This document shows, one piece after another, positions 27,586 through 36,353 of a stretch of DNA of 64,000 nucleotides. Location: NCBI GenBank assembly GCA_965279405.1, contig OZ257157.1, positions 4,712,001 to 4,776,000 on the forward strand, read 5' to 3'. The notes below the pieces were generated by a model. The model did no database searches, was not told the origin of the DNA, and saw nothing but the letters and a program-made list of their open reading frames with translations. Source of the DNA: CBDDIP01 sp965279405 (GTDB taxonomy: Bacteria; Actinomycetota; Acidimicrobiia; Acidimicrobiales; Ilumatobacteraceae). A program made the position numbers and the translations under genes. The first letter of the stretch is position 1. The number at the start of each line of letters is the position of its first letter.

Positions 27586-28176
27586 TCAGCCGCGCAGGTC
27601 GTCCAGCAGCTCGGCAACGGTGGCCGGAGCCAGCTCCACCGACTCCAGGTAGGCGGGGTGGTTGCACGCCAGAACGACACCGTCGCCGAAGCTCGATACC
27701 TGGTCAGGGGTCAGATCGAAGGTCACGTAGTGCACGGCAGCGGTGATGTGGTCACGGGTCAGCTGGCTGGCGTGCTGGGGATCGACGACGTTGCGCACGA
27801 TCTCCCCGTCGGGCAGCTGCAGCTCCAGCGATCCTTCGATGCCGACCAACTTGGGCAGCCACTCACGCATCTGGTCGTCCGTCGTCAGCTCGATGAACAA
27901 GGTGGCGCAGAGGTGGCCCGGCTCGGGGATCATCGGGTTGTAGACGTCCAGCTCCTCCTGGATCCCCTCATCCGTGCTGATCCGTTCGGCCCGGGCCATC
28001 TCCTGGACCTGGAAGCGGATCGTGTCCCGGTTCTCGAACAGCACGGTCACGATCGTGCCGAGCGCGATCCGCCTGCGGGCCTTGAGGGCGATGATCCGCT
28101 CGCGGAACGCCGCCCGCTCGCGTTCGTACGCACGCATGTCGGCGATGTCGGCCAAGGTGAGCTTGCGACCCGTCAT
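27586..28176 (-). CDS. DUF3501 family protein
   Basis: This DUF3501 protein has 196 residues: it begins MTGRKLTLADIADMRAYERER and contains VLFENRDTIRFQVQEM, characteristic of the family. The function is unknown. Its start overlaps the stop of the Fe-S oxidoreductase (ATGA), and the set Fur, rubrerythrin, CCG-domain Fe-S protein and DUF3501 is a recurrent bacterial neighbourhood. A role in rubrerythrin-linked peroxide reduction is the usual inference. No membrane segment or metal motif is obvious. Confidence 0.88.
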   Translation of the reverse strand: MTGRKLTLADIADMRAYERERAAFRERIIALKARRRIALGTIVTVLFENRDTIRFQVQEMARAERISTDEGIQEELDVYNPMIPEPGHLCATLFIELTTDDQMREWLPKLVGIEGSLELQLPDGEIVRNVVDPQHASQLTRDHITAAVHYVTFDLTPDQVSSFGDGVVLACNHPAYLESVELAPATVAELLDDLRG

Positions 28177-29489
28177 CGCATCGGCTCCTCTTCGGGGATG
28201 CCGTACGCGCGGGCGATCAGCTGCAACGGGTGCAACGGCGTCTCGCCGGTCTGCTCGGTGATCGCTGTGTTCGCGAGGTGGCAGTCACCGGCGACGACGT
28301 CGCCGTTGGCCTTGCGGACCTCGTCGCCCAGCTTCTTGGCGATGCCCAGGCTGATCGAAGCGTTCTCGGCGCGCAGGCCCCACATCCCGTCGATGCCGCT
28401 GCACTGCTGCACGAGCTTGACCTTCGCGCCGGTGAGCTTGATCAGGTCGCGGCTCTTCAGCCCGATGTTCTGGGCCTTGAGGTGGCAGGGCGTGTGGTAC
28501 GTCACGGTGGCCGGCACGAACCCGCCGAAGTCGACGTCGAGCGAGGTGCCTTCGCCCTTGTGCACGCGCATCAGGTACTCGGCGGCGTCGAAGGTGTGCG
28601 CAGCCACGAGCTCGGCGTCGGCGCCGCCGACGTAGTCGACGTAGTCCTTCTTCAGCACGTAGCCGCACGTCGGCTGGGGCACGACGATGTCCTTGCCCTT
28701 GCGGATCGTGGCGGCCAGCGAGGCGACGTTCTTCTTGGCGACCTTCGTGAACTGCTCGACGTCGCCGCTGTGCAACCAGGGTGCACCGCAGCAGCTCACG
28801 TCATCGGTGATCGAGCACTCGATCCCGTTGCGCTCGTAGACCTTGACCAGGTCCTGGCCGATCGCCGGGTTCTGGTACTCGACGAGGCACGTGGGAAACA
28901 GGGCGACGCGACCCTGCCGCTTGGCGATGCGCAGCTTCGGCCGCTTCTTGAACCAGGTGCTGAAGCGTTGACGTGCGTACGGCGGCAGCAACCGGACCGC
29001 GGACACGCCGGTGACCTTCTCGACCGCCTTGCGGACGACCGACCCCTCCTTGGCCCCGATGACCTTGTTGGCCAGCGGCGCGGCGATCGTGCCCACGGTG
29101 CCGAGCAGATCCGTGCGGCCCATCATCGAGTTGGTGGCCCGCGAGCGAACGCTCATCTGCTTGTTCACCGTGCGCATCGCATCGGTGCGCAACATCAGCC
29201 GCGGGAAGTCCAGCGCCCACTCGTGCAGCTCGGGGATGTACGGGCAGTTGATGTAGCAGAGCTTGCACTGGAAGCACTCGTCCACCACCTGGTCCTGCTG
29301 TGCCGGCGTCAACCGTCCGGCGTCCTGGTCGTCGTGCGCATCGATCATCTGGAACAGCGTCGGGAAGGACGTGCAGAACTTGAAGCACAACCGGCAGCCG
29401 TGGCACAGGTCGTACACGCGGGTCAGCTCGCCGCGCACGTCGGCTTCGTCGAGGTACTTCGGGTGCTTCGGGTCGTACGTGGTCGTCAT
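28173..29489 (-). CDS. Fe-S oxidoreductase with CCG domains (GlpC/HdrD-like)
   Basis: This 438-residue protein has two N-terminal 4Fe-4S motifs (CHGCRLCFKFC and CFQCKLCYINC, each followed by P/S). Two CCG-type domains follow: CCGAPWLHSG and a later THCHLKAQN-like TPCHLKAQNIG with CSGIDGMWG. It resembles anaerobic G3P dehydrogenase subunit C or heterodisulfide reductase subunit D, and probably passes electrons to the rubrerythrin encoded upstream. ATGA overlap with DUF3501. A 100-bp gap with a strong hairpin separates it from rubrerythrin, suggesting differential expression within one operon. Confidence 0.9.
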   Translation of the reverse strand: MTTTYDPKHPKYLDEADVRGELTRVYDLCHGCRLCFKFCTSFPTLFQMIDAHDDQDAGRLTPAQQDQVVDECFQCKLCYINCPYIPELHEWALDFPRLMLRTDAMRTVNKQMSVRSRATNSMMGRTDLLGTVGTIAAPLANKVIGAKEGSVVRKAVEKVTGVSAVRLLPPYARQRFSTWFKKRPKLRIAKRQGRVALFPTCLVEYQNPAIGQDLVKVYERNGIECSITDDVSCCGAPWLHSGDVEQFTKVAKKNVASLAATIRKGKDIVVPQPTCGYVLKKDYVDYVGGADAELVAAHTFDAAEYLMRVHKGEGTSLDVDFGGFVPATVTYHTPCHLKAQNIGLKSRDLIKLTGAKVKLVQQCSGIDGMWGLRAENASISLGIAKKLGDEVRKANGDVVAGDCHLANTAITEQTGETPLHPLQLIARAYGIPEEEPMR

Positions 29490-29534
29490 GGCCGCCTGGG
29501 TTCAGTCGCGAGAAGAGGGGCAACGGGTGCGCGC

Positions 29535-29569
29535 GTCGAGTTTGCTACCGATCCGGTAGCAAACTCGAC
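29535..29569. terminator. Perfect 16-bp inverted repeat between rubrerythrin and Fe-S gene
   Basis: The arms at 29535-29550 and 29554-29569 are perfectly complementary over 16 bp, with a 3-nt loop (ATC). The repeat lies 20 bp past the rubrerythrin stop. No T-tract is present. It may be a partial terminator, an mRNA-stabilising stem or a protein-binding palindrome. Because it lies inside a plausible operon, attenuation or 3'-end protection of the rubrerythrin message is the simplest reading. Confidence 0.6.
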
Positions 29570-29589
29570 ACACGAACGAGGCAGACAGC

Positions 29590-30006
29590 TCAGCTGATGC
29601 TGTCGAGGCCCTGGGCGAAGCGGCCGGCGTGGCTCTTCTCCGCGCGGGCCAGCGTCTCGAACCACTCGGCGATCTCGGTGAGACCTTCCTCACGAGCGGT
29701 CTTGGAGAAGCCGGGGTACATCTGGGTGTACTCGTAGGTCTCGCCGGCGATGGCCGACTTGAAGTTGGCCTCGGTGTCACCGATCGGCTCACCCGTGGCC
29801 GGGTCGCCGACCTGGGCGAGGTACTCGAGGTGGCCGTGCGCGTGGCCGGTCTCGCCTTCGGCGACGGAGCGGAAGAGCATCGCCGAGTCCGGGTAGCCCT
29901 CGACATCGGCCTTCTGCGCGAACCACAGGTAGCGGCGGTTGGCCTGGCTCTCGCCGGCGAACGCCTCCTTGAGGTTGTCGTGGGTCTTGGTGCCTTCGAG
30001 GCTCAT
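29590..30006 (-). CDS. Rubrerythrin (erythrin domain only)
   Basis: This ferritin-like di-iron peroxide reductase has 138 residues. The four-helix bundle carries the iron ligands in AFAGESQANRRYLWFA, VAEGETGHAHGH, ETYEYTQMYPGF and ARAEKSHAGRF. There is no C-terminal rubredoxin domain, so electrons must come from a partner, plausibly the Fe-S oxidoreductase downstream. ATG 30006 overlaps the stop of the Fur-family regulator. It would reduce hydrogen peroxide in the cytoplasm. Confidence 0.93.
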   Translation of the reverse strand: MSLEGTKTHDNLKEAFAGESQANRRYLWFAQKADVEGYPDSAMLFRSVAEGETGHAHGHLEYLAQVGDPATGEPIGDTEANFKSAIAGETYEYTQMYPGFSKTAREEGLTEIAEWFETLARAEKSHAGRFAQGLDSIS

Positions 30007-30449
30007 TGCTGCTCCTGGGGGGTTGGGGGTGGAGAACTGGTCCGGCACGACGCGCACGTGCCGGAGAAGATGATCGAGGCGCCGTCGGGCTGGAACCCGT
30101 CGAGCCCGTCGACGACGATCGCGCCGGTGTCGGCCACGTACACGTCGGTCACCGCGTGGCAGCGGCGGCACACGGTGTGGTGGTGATCGGTGACGTTGGG
30201 GTCGAATCGCGCCGACCCGCCACCGAGCCACACGGTCTGCAGCTCGCCCATTGCGGCAAGGTCGTTCAGCGTCTGGTACACGGTTCGTAGCGAGATGCCC
30301 GGCATCTGCTCGCTGGCGACGGCGAACAGCGCGTCGGCGCTCGGATGGGCACGGTTGCCATGCAGCAGGCGGAAGAGCAGCTGGCGTTGCGGGGTGACCT
30401 TGAGGCCGCTCGCTCGGAACGAAGCCGTCAGCTCGGCAGGGGTGCGCAC
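30003..30449 (-). CDS. Fur family transcriptional regulator (PerR-like)
   Basis: This Fur-superfamily repressor has about 148 residues. The winged helix has LKVTPQRQLLFRLLH and the recognition segment ISLRTVYQTLNDLAAMGEL. The metal site has the DHHHTVCRRCHAV cluster, and a second CASC pair lies near the C terminus. GTG 30449 is chosen; ATG 30506 is possible. It leads the rubrerythrin operon (ATGA overlap), so a peroxide-sensing PerR-type role is likely. In the divergent gap to glpD a GCAA-tcg-TTGC repeat at 30484-30494 could be part of its operator. Confidence 0.9.
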   Translation of the reverse strand: MRTPAELTASFRASGLKVTPQRQLLFRLLHGNRAHPSADALFAVASEQMPGISLRTVYQTLNDLAAMGELQTVWLGGGSARFDPNVTDHHHTVCRRCHAVTDVYVADTGAIVVDGLDGFQPDGASIIFSGTCASCRTSSPPPTPQEQQ

Positions 30450-30548
30450 GTCGTCGAACCTAGCGCGCGCAGCGTGGTGATCTGCAATCGTTGCGAACGA
30501 GCACATGTCGCAGATGCCGGCCTCGCATCGCCACGTAGACTGGCGGCG

Positions 30549-32210
30549 ATGCCCGCAGCAGCGCCGTTCTCCCGCCCCGACATGCTCACCCGGCTCGAGA
30601 ACGAGACCTTCGACGTGCTCGTCGTCGGCGCCGGGATCACCGGTGTCGGCGTGGCGCTCGATGCCGCCACCCGCGGGCTGCGCACCGCACTGGTCGAGCG
30701 CGACGACTTCGCCTCGGGCACCTCGTCGAAGAGCTCCAAGCTGGTGCACGGTGGCCTGCGCTACCTGCAGCAGGGCGAGGTCCGACTCGTGTACGAGGCG
30801 CTGCACGAGCGCCAGCGACTGCGACGCAACGCGCCGCACCTCGTCAAGGTGCTGCCGTTCATGATCCCGGTGCTCACCAAGGACGGCGTGGTGTCGCGCA
30901 AGATCGCCCGGGCCCTCGGTTCGGCGATGTGGATGTACGACCTCACCGGCGGCTGGCGGATCGGCAAGTTCCATCGTCGCTTGAAGAAGGACGCTGCGTT
31001 CGCCCACCTGCCGACGATGCCGAAGGATCGGCTCGCCTCGGCGTACCTCTACTACGACGCGACGGTCGATGACGCCCGTCTGTGCCTGACGGTGGCCCGC
31101 ACCGCTGCCGCCAACGGCGCAGCCGTCGCCAACCGCTGCTCGGTGGTCGAGCTGACGCGGGACTCGTCCGGGAACGTCACCGGCGCGCTGGTCGAGGCCG
31201 ACGGCCGCCGCTTCACGGTGCGTGCCACCGTGGTGGTGAACGCCGCCGGTGTGTGGAGCGACGACATCCGCGCGCTCGCCGAGGGCACCCACCCGGACTC
31301 CATCCGTCCGGCCAAGGGCGTCCACCTGACGGTGCCGTGGGAGAAGGTCCGCAACGACATCGCCGTGGTCATCCCGGTTCCGAAGGACAAGCGCAGCCTG
31401 TTCGTCGTGCCGTGGGGGCCGAAGGCCGATGGCACCTTCGAGCACACCTACATCGGCACCACCGACACCGACTACCAGGGCCCGCTGGTCGATCCGCAGT
31501 GCACGAAGGACGACATCGACTACGTGCTGCGAGCGCTCAACGCGTCGGTCACCACCGGCGTCACCGAGGCCGACGTGACGGGTGTCTGGGCCGGGTTGCG
31601 ACCGCTGGTCAAGAGCGCCAGCAGCGGTCGCACCGCCGACCTGTCGCGGCGGCACAAGGTGGTTCGCGACAGCGCTGGTCTGATCACGGTCACCGGCGGC
31701 AAGCTCACCACGTTCCGCGAGATGGCCGAGGACACCGTCGACGAGGCGACCGACGTGCTCGGACGCAAGCTGCGTTGCCGGACGAAGAAGCTGGCGCTGC
31801 TCGGCGCCGACGGCTATCGCGACCAGCCGGTCGGCTCGCCGCAGGCGCACCTGGCCAACCGCTACGGATCGCTGGCGCGCGATGTGCAGGCGCTCGTCGA
31901 CGCCGACCCCGAGCTCGGCCGGCCGCTCGTCACCGGGCTCCCCTACCTGCGCGCCGAGGCCGTTCACGCCGCCCGACACGAGATGGCGAGAACGCTCGAC
32001 GACGTGCTCTCACGACGTACCCGCTCACGGTTGTTCGACCGGCCCGCTGCGGTCGCAGCCGCGGCGGACGTCGCCGAGCTCCTCGCCGGCGAACTGGGCT
32101 GGGACGCTGCCGAGACGGCCGCCCAGGTGGCGGCGTTCCAGGCCAGCTGCGCCGAGGAGCAAGCGGCCGGACTCGTGCCCGGGCCGGACCTGCTCGGCTC
32201 GGTCCACTGA
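30549..32210 (+). CDS. glpD: Glycerol-3-phosphate dehydrogenase
   Basis: This FAD-dependent respiratory G3P dehydrogenase has 553 residues and oxidises G3P to DHAP at the membrane. The N-terminal Rossmann motif is VVGAGITGVG, followed by SGTSSKSSKLVHGGLRYL, the GlpD signature. Later blocks are AAGVWSDDIR, KGVHLTVPW, YIGTTDTDY and the C-terminal TGGKLTTFREMAEDTVD. Start ATG 30549. It is the first gene of the glycerol cluster (AGPS-like, membrane protein, FGGY kinase), with a 15-bp gap to the next gene, and is divergent from fur. Confidence 0.94.
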   Translation: MPAAAPFSRPDMLTRLENETFDVLVVGAGITGVGVALDAATRGLRTALVERDDFASGTSSKSSKLVHGGLRYLQQGEVRLVYEALHERQRLRRNAPHLVKVLPFMIPVLTKDGVVSRKIARALGSAMWMYDLTGGWRIGKFHRRLKKDAAFAHLPTMPKDRLASAYLYYDATVDDARLCLTVARTAAANGAAVANRCSVVELTRDSSGNVTGALVEADGRRFTVRATVVVNAAGVWSDDIRALAEGTHPDSIRPAKGVHLTVPWEKVRNDIAVVIPVPKDKRSLFVVPWGPKADGTFEHTYIGTTDTDYQGPLVDPQCTKDDIDYVLRALNASVTTGVTEADVTGVWAGLRPLVKSASSGRTADLSRRHKVVRDSAGLITVTGGKLTTFREMAEDTVDEATDVLGRKLRCRTKKLALLGADGYRDQPVGSPQAHLANRYGSLARDVQALVDADPELGRPLVTGLPYLRAEAVHAARHEMARTLDDVLSRRTRSRLFDRPAAVAAAADVAELLAGELGWDAAETAAQVAAFQASCAEEQAAGLVPGPDLLGSVH

Positions 32211-32225
32211 CGGCCGGGCGCCCAG

Positions 32226-33704
32226 ATGACCACCGAACCCACCGAACCGATCGAGCTCACCGGCCCCGGTGCCCGGCTGCCCACGACCACCGTCGCGGTC
32301 GAGGCCGAGCTGCTGACGATCCTCGAGTCGATCTGCCCGACGACGGTCACGCCCGCCGACGTCGCCAACGCCAGCCGCGACTGGTGGCCGCTGGCGATGC
32401 ACTGGGCGCTCGCCGGCGACGCGCCGCAGATCGCTGCGGCGATGTGCCGGCCATCGACGACCGAACAGGTGTCGATGGTGCTCGCTGCCTGCAACGCGGC
32501 AGGCGTCCCGGTGACGGCGGCAGGCGGTCGTAGCGGTGTGTGCGGCGCTTCGGTGCCCGTGTTCGGCGGGGTGCTCCTCGACGTCACCGCGATGGCCGGA
32601 TTGGTCACCGTCGACGTCACCTCCGGCATCGCCGAGGTGCTGCCCGGCACGTTCGGACCCGACCTCGAAGCGGAGCTCACTGCACAGCACGGCGTCACCG
32701 TCGGCCACTTCCCGCAGAGCTTCGACATCGCCACCGTCGGCGGCTGGGTGGCGTGCCGCGGCGCCGGGCAGTACAGCACCCGCTACGGCAAGATCGAGGA
32801 CATCGTCGTCGGGTTGGAAGTCGTGATGGCCGATGGTGCGGTCGTGCGCACCGGCGGCTGGCCGGCCGGCGCGTCGGGCCCCGATCTCAACCACCTGTTC
32901 CTCGGCAGCGAGGGCACGCTCGGGATCATCACCCGCGTGTGGTTGCGCGTGCACCCCGTTGCCCCCGCCGAGCGACGGGCGGCCTACTCGTTCGGCTCGT
33001 TCGTCGACGGCGTCGATGCATGCCGGCGGATCCTGCATCGCGGCGCGACGCCGGCGGTGCTGCGCCTGTACGACGAGCCCGAGTCCCAGCGCGGCCAGGG
33101 TGCCGACGGCACCTACTGCGTCCTGCTCGTGCTCGACGAAGGCGACCCGGCGATCATCGACGCGACGATGTCGGTGGTCGCCGACGAGTGCCGCGACGCC
33201 GGCGAGCTGCCGGTCGAGCTCGTCGAGAAGTGGATGCACCACCGCAACGACACGAGTGCCCTGCAAGCCTTGACGCGCAAGGGTTTCGTGGTCGACACGA
33301 TGGAGATCGCCGCGCCGTGGTCGCGCCTGCCGCGCATCTTCGACGAGGTACGCGCGGCGATGCTCGCCGTCCCCCACGCCCGCGCCGCGACGTGCCACCT
33401 CTCGCACAGCTACCTCGATGGCGCATGCCTGTACTTCACGTTCGCGGCGACGCCGCCGACCGAGGAGATCGAGGCAACGTACGTCGCGCTGTGGGACGCC
33501 GGCCAACGCGCGGTGCTCGCGGCCGGCGGCAACCTGTCGCACCACCACGGCGTCGGCCTCAACCGGTCGCGCTTCATGGACGAGGCCCTCGGCTCGGGCA
33601 TGCCCGTGCTGCAGGCGCTCAAGAACGCGTTGGATCCGGCAGGCATCCTCAACCCGGGCAAGCTCGGGCTGCGGTCGCCGTTCGGATCGGTCGCCTGGCC
33701 GTGA
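32226..33704 (+). CDS. FAD-binding oxidase, alkyl-DHAP synthase (AGPS)-like
   Basis: This VAO-family flavoprotein has 492 residues. The N-terminal PCMH/FAD domain has VTAAGGRSGVCG, PGTFGPDLEAEL and VGGWVACRGAGQYSTRYG; the last includes the Ser/Tyr/Gly motif typical of AGPS. The C-terminal cap ends with LSHHHGVGLNRSRF, the HHH active-site motif of alkyl-DHAP synthases, and PAGILNPGKLG. AGPS exchanges an acyl for an alkyl chain on acyl-DHAP in ether-lipid synthesis. Its place between glpD and a glycerol-type kinase fits a DHAP-linked substrate. D-lactate or glycolate oxidase is less likely. Confidence 0.87.
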   Translation: MTTEPTEPIELTGPGARLPTTTVAVEAELLTILESICPTTVTPADVANASRDWWPLAMHWALAGDAPQIAAAMCRPSTTEQVSMVLAACNAAGVPVTAAGGRSGVCGASVPVFGGVLLDVTAMAGLVTVDVTSGIAEVLPGTFGPDLEAELTAQHGVTVGHFPQSFDIATVGGWVACRGAGQYSTRYGKIEDIVVGLEVVMADGAVVRTGGWPAGASGPDLNHLFLGSEGTLGIITRVWLRVHPVAPAERRAAYSFGSFVDGVDACRRILHRGATPAVLRLYDEPESQRGQGADGTYCVLLVLDEGDPAIIDATMSVVADECRDAGELPVELVEKWMHHRNDTSALQALTRKGFVVDTMEIAAPWSRLPRIFDEVRAAMLAVPHARAATCHLSHSYLDGACLYFTFAATPPTEEIEATYVALWDAGQRAVLAAGGNLSHHHGVGLNRSRFMDEALGSGMPVLQALKNALDPAGILNPGKLGLRSPFGSVAWP

Positions 33705-34159
33705 ACGAGCCGATGCCGGGACGGCTCGATCGCGCCGCGCTGCGCGCCGGTGGCATGGTCGCCCTGGTGTTCGCTGTGCCGTTCTCCGCCGCGGCCACGT
33801 TCGTCGCCAGCGGCAAGGACGGGACGTCCGCCGCGGCCACCTGGTTGAGCCTCGCTGCCGTGGCGGGCTTCGTCCTCGGTGCCGGCGTCGCCGCGTGGGT
33901 GCAGCAACGGCAACTGCCGTTGATGCACGGGCTGGTGTGCGCGATCGGCACGTACGTCATCGCCCAGACGATCTTCATCATCGCCCGGCTGGTCACCGGC
34001 CGCGAGGTGCGCTGGTTCGCGGCCATCTTCAACCTGACCGCGGTCGCAGTCGCCGGTCTGATCGGCGGCGGGCTCGGGTCTGCGCTGCAGAAGCGCGGCT
34101 TCACACCATCTGCGAATGGTTCGGCGGCCAGAACACGTCCTGGGGGGACATCGACATGA
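33701..34159 (+). CDS. Membrane protein of the glycerol cluster
   Basis: This hypothetical protein has about 152 residues and starts at GTG 33701, overlapping the previous stop (GTGA). Four hydrophobic helices are seen: AGGMVALVFAVPFSAAATFVA, WLSLAAVAGFVLGAGVAAWV, LVCAIGTYVIAQTIFIIARL and IFNLTAVAVAGLIGGGLGSA. The C terminus is hydrophilic. The FGGY kinase starts 10 bp downstream. I do not recognise a family. It could be a small transporter or a membrane partner of the AGPS-like enzyme, which is inference from position only. Confidence 0.75.
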   Translation: MNEPMPGRLDRAALRAGGMVALVFAVPFSAAATFVASGKDGTSAAATWLSLAAVAGFVLGAGVAAWVQQRQLPLMHGLVCAIGTYVIAQTIFIIARLVTGREVRWFAAIFNLTAVAVAGLIGGGLGSALQKRGFTPSANGSAARTRPGGTST

Positions 34160-34169
34160 GCATCCGGAC

Positions 34170-35615
34170 ATGACCATCCTCGTGGTCGACATCGGCACGT
34201 CCGGCCTGCGCGCTGCGGTCGTCGACGGCAGCGGCACGCCGCGAGCGGTGCACCACACCGCGTTCCCGCCGTCGTCGCCGTTCCCCGGCCTGGTCGAGTT
34301 CGACGCCGCCGACATGGCGAGTCGCGTGCTCGACGCTGCGAGGGCCGCACTCGCCGACGGCGGTCCGGTCAGCGCCGTGGGCATCACCGCGCAACGCTGT
34401 TCGACGATCGTGTGGGATCGCTCGACCGGCGAGCCGATCGGTCCGGCGCTCGGCTGGCAGGACCTGCGCACGGTGCTCTCGTGCATCACCGCCAAGGCCG
34501 AGCACGGCATCGACGTCGCTCCGAACCAATCGGCCACGAAGGTCGCCTGGCTGCTGGACACGTTCGATCCGCAGCGCTCCCGCGACCTGTGCTTCGGCAC
34601 GGTCGACACCTGGGTTGCATGGGTCCTGTCCAACGGTTCGGTGCACGCCACCGATCACACCAACGCCGGTGTCTCGGGGCTCAGCGTGCCGGGCGCCACC
34701 GAGTGGTCGGCGCACGTGTGCGACGCGTTCAACGTGCCGATGCGGATGCTGCCGCAGATCGTCAGCACGTCCGGTGTGTTCGGCGAGGCCCTTGCCCTGC
34801 CGGGATCGCCGCCGCTCGCCGCGTTGGTGGGCGACCAGCAGGCCAGCCTCGTCGGGCAGAGCTGCATCCACCCCGGCCAGGCGAAGATCACCTTCGGAAC
34901 CGGCGGCATGCTCGACCTGTGCACCGGCGAGGCGGCACCGGTGACCGGCCGCAGGGCCGCCCGGGGCACCTTCCCGATCGTCGCCTGGAGCCGCGACGGC
35001 GAGCTGACGTGGGGATCCGAAGCGATCATGCTGTCGGCCGGCACGAACGTCGAGTGGCTGCGCGACGATCTCGGCATCATCGACAGCGCGGCGGCCAGCC
35101 ACGCGGTCGCCAGCCAGTGCGACACCACCGATGGCGTGGTGTACGTGCCGGCGCTGCTCGGTCTCGGCACGCCCTCCTGGGACTACGGCGCGCGGGGCAC
35201 GCTGCTCGGCATCACCCGCGGCACCGGGCGCGCCCAGGTGGTCCGCGCCGTACTGGAAGGCGTTGCCCATCGTGGGGCCGACCTCGTCGAGGCAGCCGAA
35301 GCGGACACCGGCTTCCTGGTGCCGGTGCTGCGCGTCGATGGCGGCATGAGCGAGAACCCGACGTTCGTGCAGGCGTTGGCCAACGCCTCGCAACGCGTCG
35401 TCGAGGTCTCGCCGCACACCGAGGCCACCACCATCGGCGCCGCCTACCTGGCCGGGCTCGCCACCGGCGTGTGGGGGTCGCTCGAGGACATCGCCTCGGC
35501 GTGGTCGCCGCGGCAGGTCGTGGAGCCGAACGCCGTGCTCGACCGGGCTCAGTGGGCCCGCGCCATCGAGCGGGCCAGGGGTTGGATACCCGACCTGTCG
35601 GCCTTGGACTTCTAG
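34170..35615 (+). CDS. FGGY-family carbohydrate kinase (glycerol kinase paralogue)
   Basis: This FGGY kinase has 481 residues. It shows the phosphate loop VVDIGTSGLRAAVVD, GITAQRCSTIVWD, GWQDLRTVL, the ATP site VGDQQASLVGQ, GTGGMLD and the C-terminal VDGGMSENPTF. It parallels GlpK at 13874, but substitutions such as AQRCS for NQRET and WQDLR for WQDRR suggest altered substrate choice, perhaps another polyol or dihydroxyacetone. ATG 34170 is supported by the conserved first strand. It closes the glpD/AGPS-like cluster. Confidence 0.9.
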   Translation: MTILVVDIGTSGLRAAVVDGSGTPRAVHHTAFPPSSPFPGLVEFDAADMASRVLDAARAALADGGPVSAVGITAQRCSTIVWDRSTGEPIGPALGWQDLRTVLSCITAKAEHGIDVAPNQSATKVAWLLDTFDPQRSRDLCFGTVDTWVAWVLSNGSVHATDHTNAGVSGLSVPGATEWSAHVCDAFNVPMRMLPQIVSTSGVFGEALALPGSPPLAALVGDQQASLVGQSCIHPGQAKITFGTGGMLDLCTGEAAPVTGRRAARGTFPIVAWSRDGELTWGSEAIMLSAGTNVEWLRDDLGIIDSAAASHAVASQCDTTDGVVYVPALLGLGTPSWDYGARGTLLGITRGTGRAQVVRAVLEGVAHRGADLVEAAEADTGFLVPVLRVDGGMSENPTFVQALANASQRVVEVSPHTEATTIGAAYLAGLATGVWGSLEDIASAWSPRQVVEPNAVLDRAQWARAIERARGWIPDLSALDF

Positions 35616-35678
35616 AGTTGCTCCGTTCACCCTCGGCTTGGAAGGCTTGCGGTGATCGTCTCGAAAGGAACTTCCCGA

Positions 35679-36353
35679 GTGGACAACGATGTGACGGAGG
35701 CCAACCGACCTGGTGAGCCCCTCCCCCGGCGCAGGTTCGTGCGCGCTGGCTTGGGCGGTGCGGTGGTGTCGCTGCTGCCGTTCCTCAGCGAACGGGCTGC
35801 GGCCAGCACACCACCGGACTCCGGCGCGCCCACCACGACTGCGCCGCCGGCCACGACGACGACGGCGCCGGCCAAGCGACCCACCGAGTCCGACGTGCCG
35901 TTGCTGGGCTTCGCCGAGGGCGCGGAGCTGGCGGCCAAGTCGTTGTACGACGTGGCGCTGCGGTCGCTCACCGATCTCGACGACCTCACCCGCAGCGTGC
36001 TGGTCACGATCCGCGAGAACCACCTGGCCTACGGCAACGCGCTGTCGGGTCTGCTGGGCCGGCTCACCGCCGGCGAGCAGGACGGCGATCTGGTCGAAGG
36101 CCGGACGCCCGACTTCGGTGGGTCGCTCGAGGACGTGCTCGCAGCAGCCGCCGACCTGGAGAGCACACTGGTCGCCACGCACCTCGACCTGCTCGGCCAG
36201 CTGGAGGGCGGCGACGCCGCCGAGCTGATCGCGTCGTTCGTCGTCACCGAGGCCCGTCACGGCACGGTGCTGGTGTCGCTCGGCGGCTCTTCTGATCTCG
36301 ACGAGCTCCTCGTGTCCGAGGAAGCCGACGCGTTGGCGCCGGCGGAAGGGTGA
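35679..36353 (+). CDS. Exported ferritin-like protein (Tat signal)
   Basis: This protein has about 224 residues with an N-terminal twin-arginine signal (PRRRFVRAG followed by LGGAVVSLLPFL and an AAAS cleavage region). A Thr/Ala/Pro-rich linker precedes a four-helix ferritin-like domain with conserved Glu/His positions (RENHLAYGNAL, VVTEARHGTVLV). An AAAGGA-like site at 35664-35669 (AAAGGA) supports GTG 35679. The stop overlaps the next ferritin-like gene. Export across the membrane via Tat is consistent with a folded, metal-loaded protein. The activity is unknown. Confidence 0.85.
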   Translation: MDNDVTEANRPGEPLPRRRFVRAGLGGAVVSLLPFLSERAAASTPPDSGAPTTTAPPATTTTAPAKRPTESDVPLLGFAEGAELAAKSLYDVALRSLTDLDDLTRSVLVTIRENHLAYGNALSGLLGRLTAGEQDGDLVEGRTPDFGGSLEDVLAAAADLESTLVATHLDLLGQLEGGDAAELIASFVVTEARHGTVLVSLGGSSDLDELLVSEEADALAPAEG

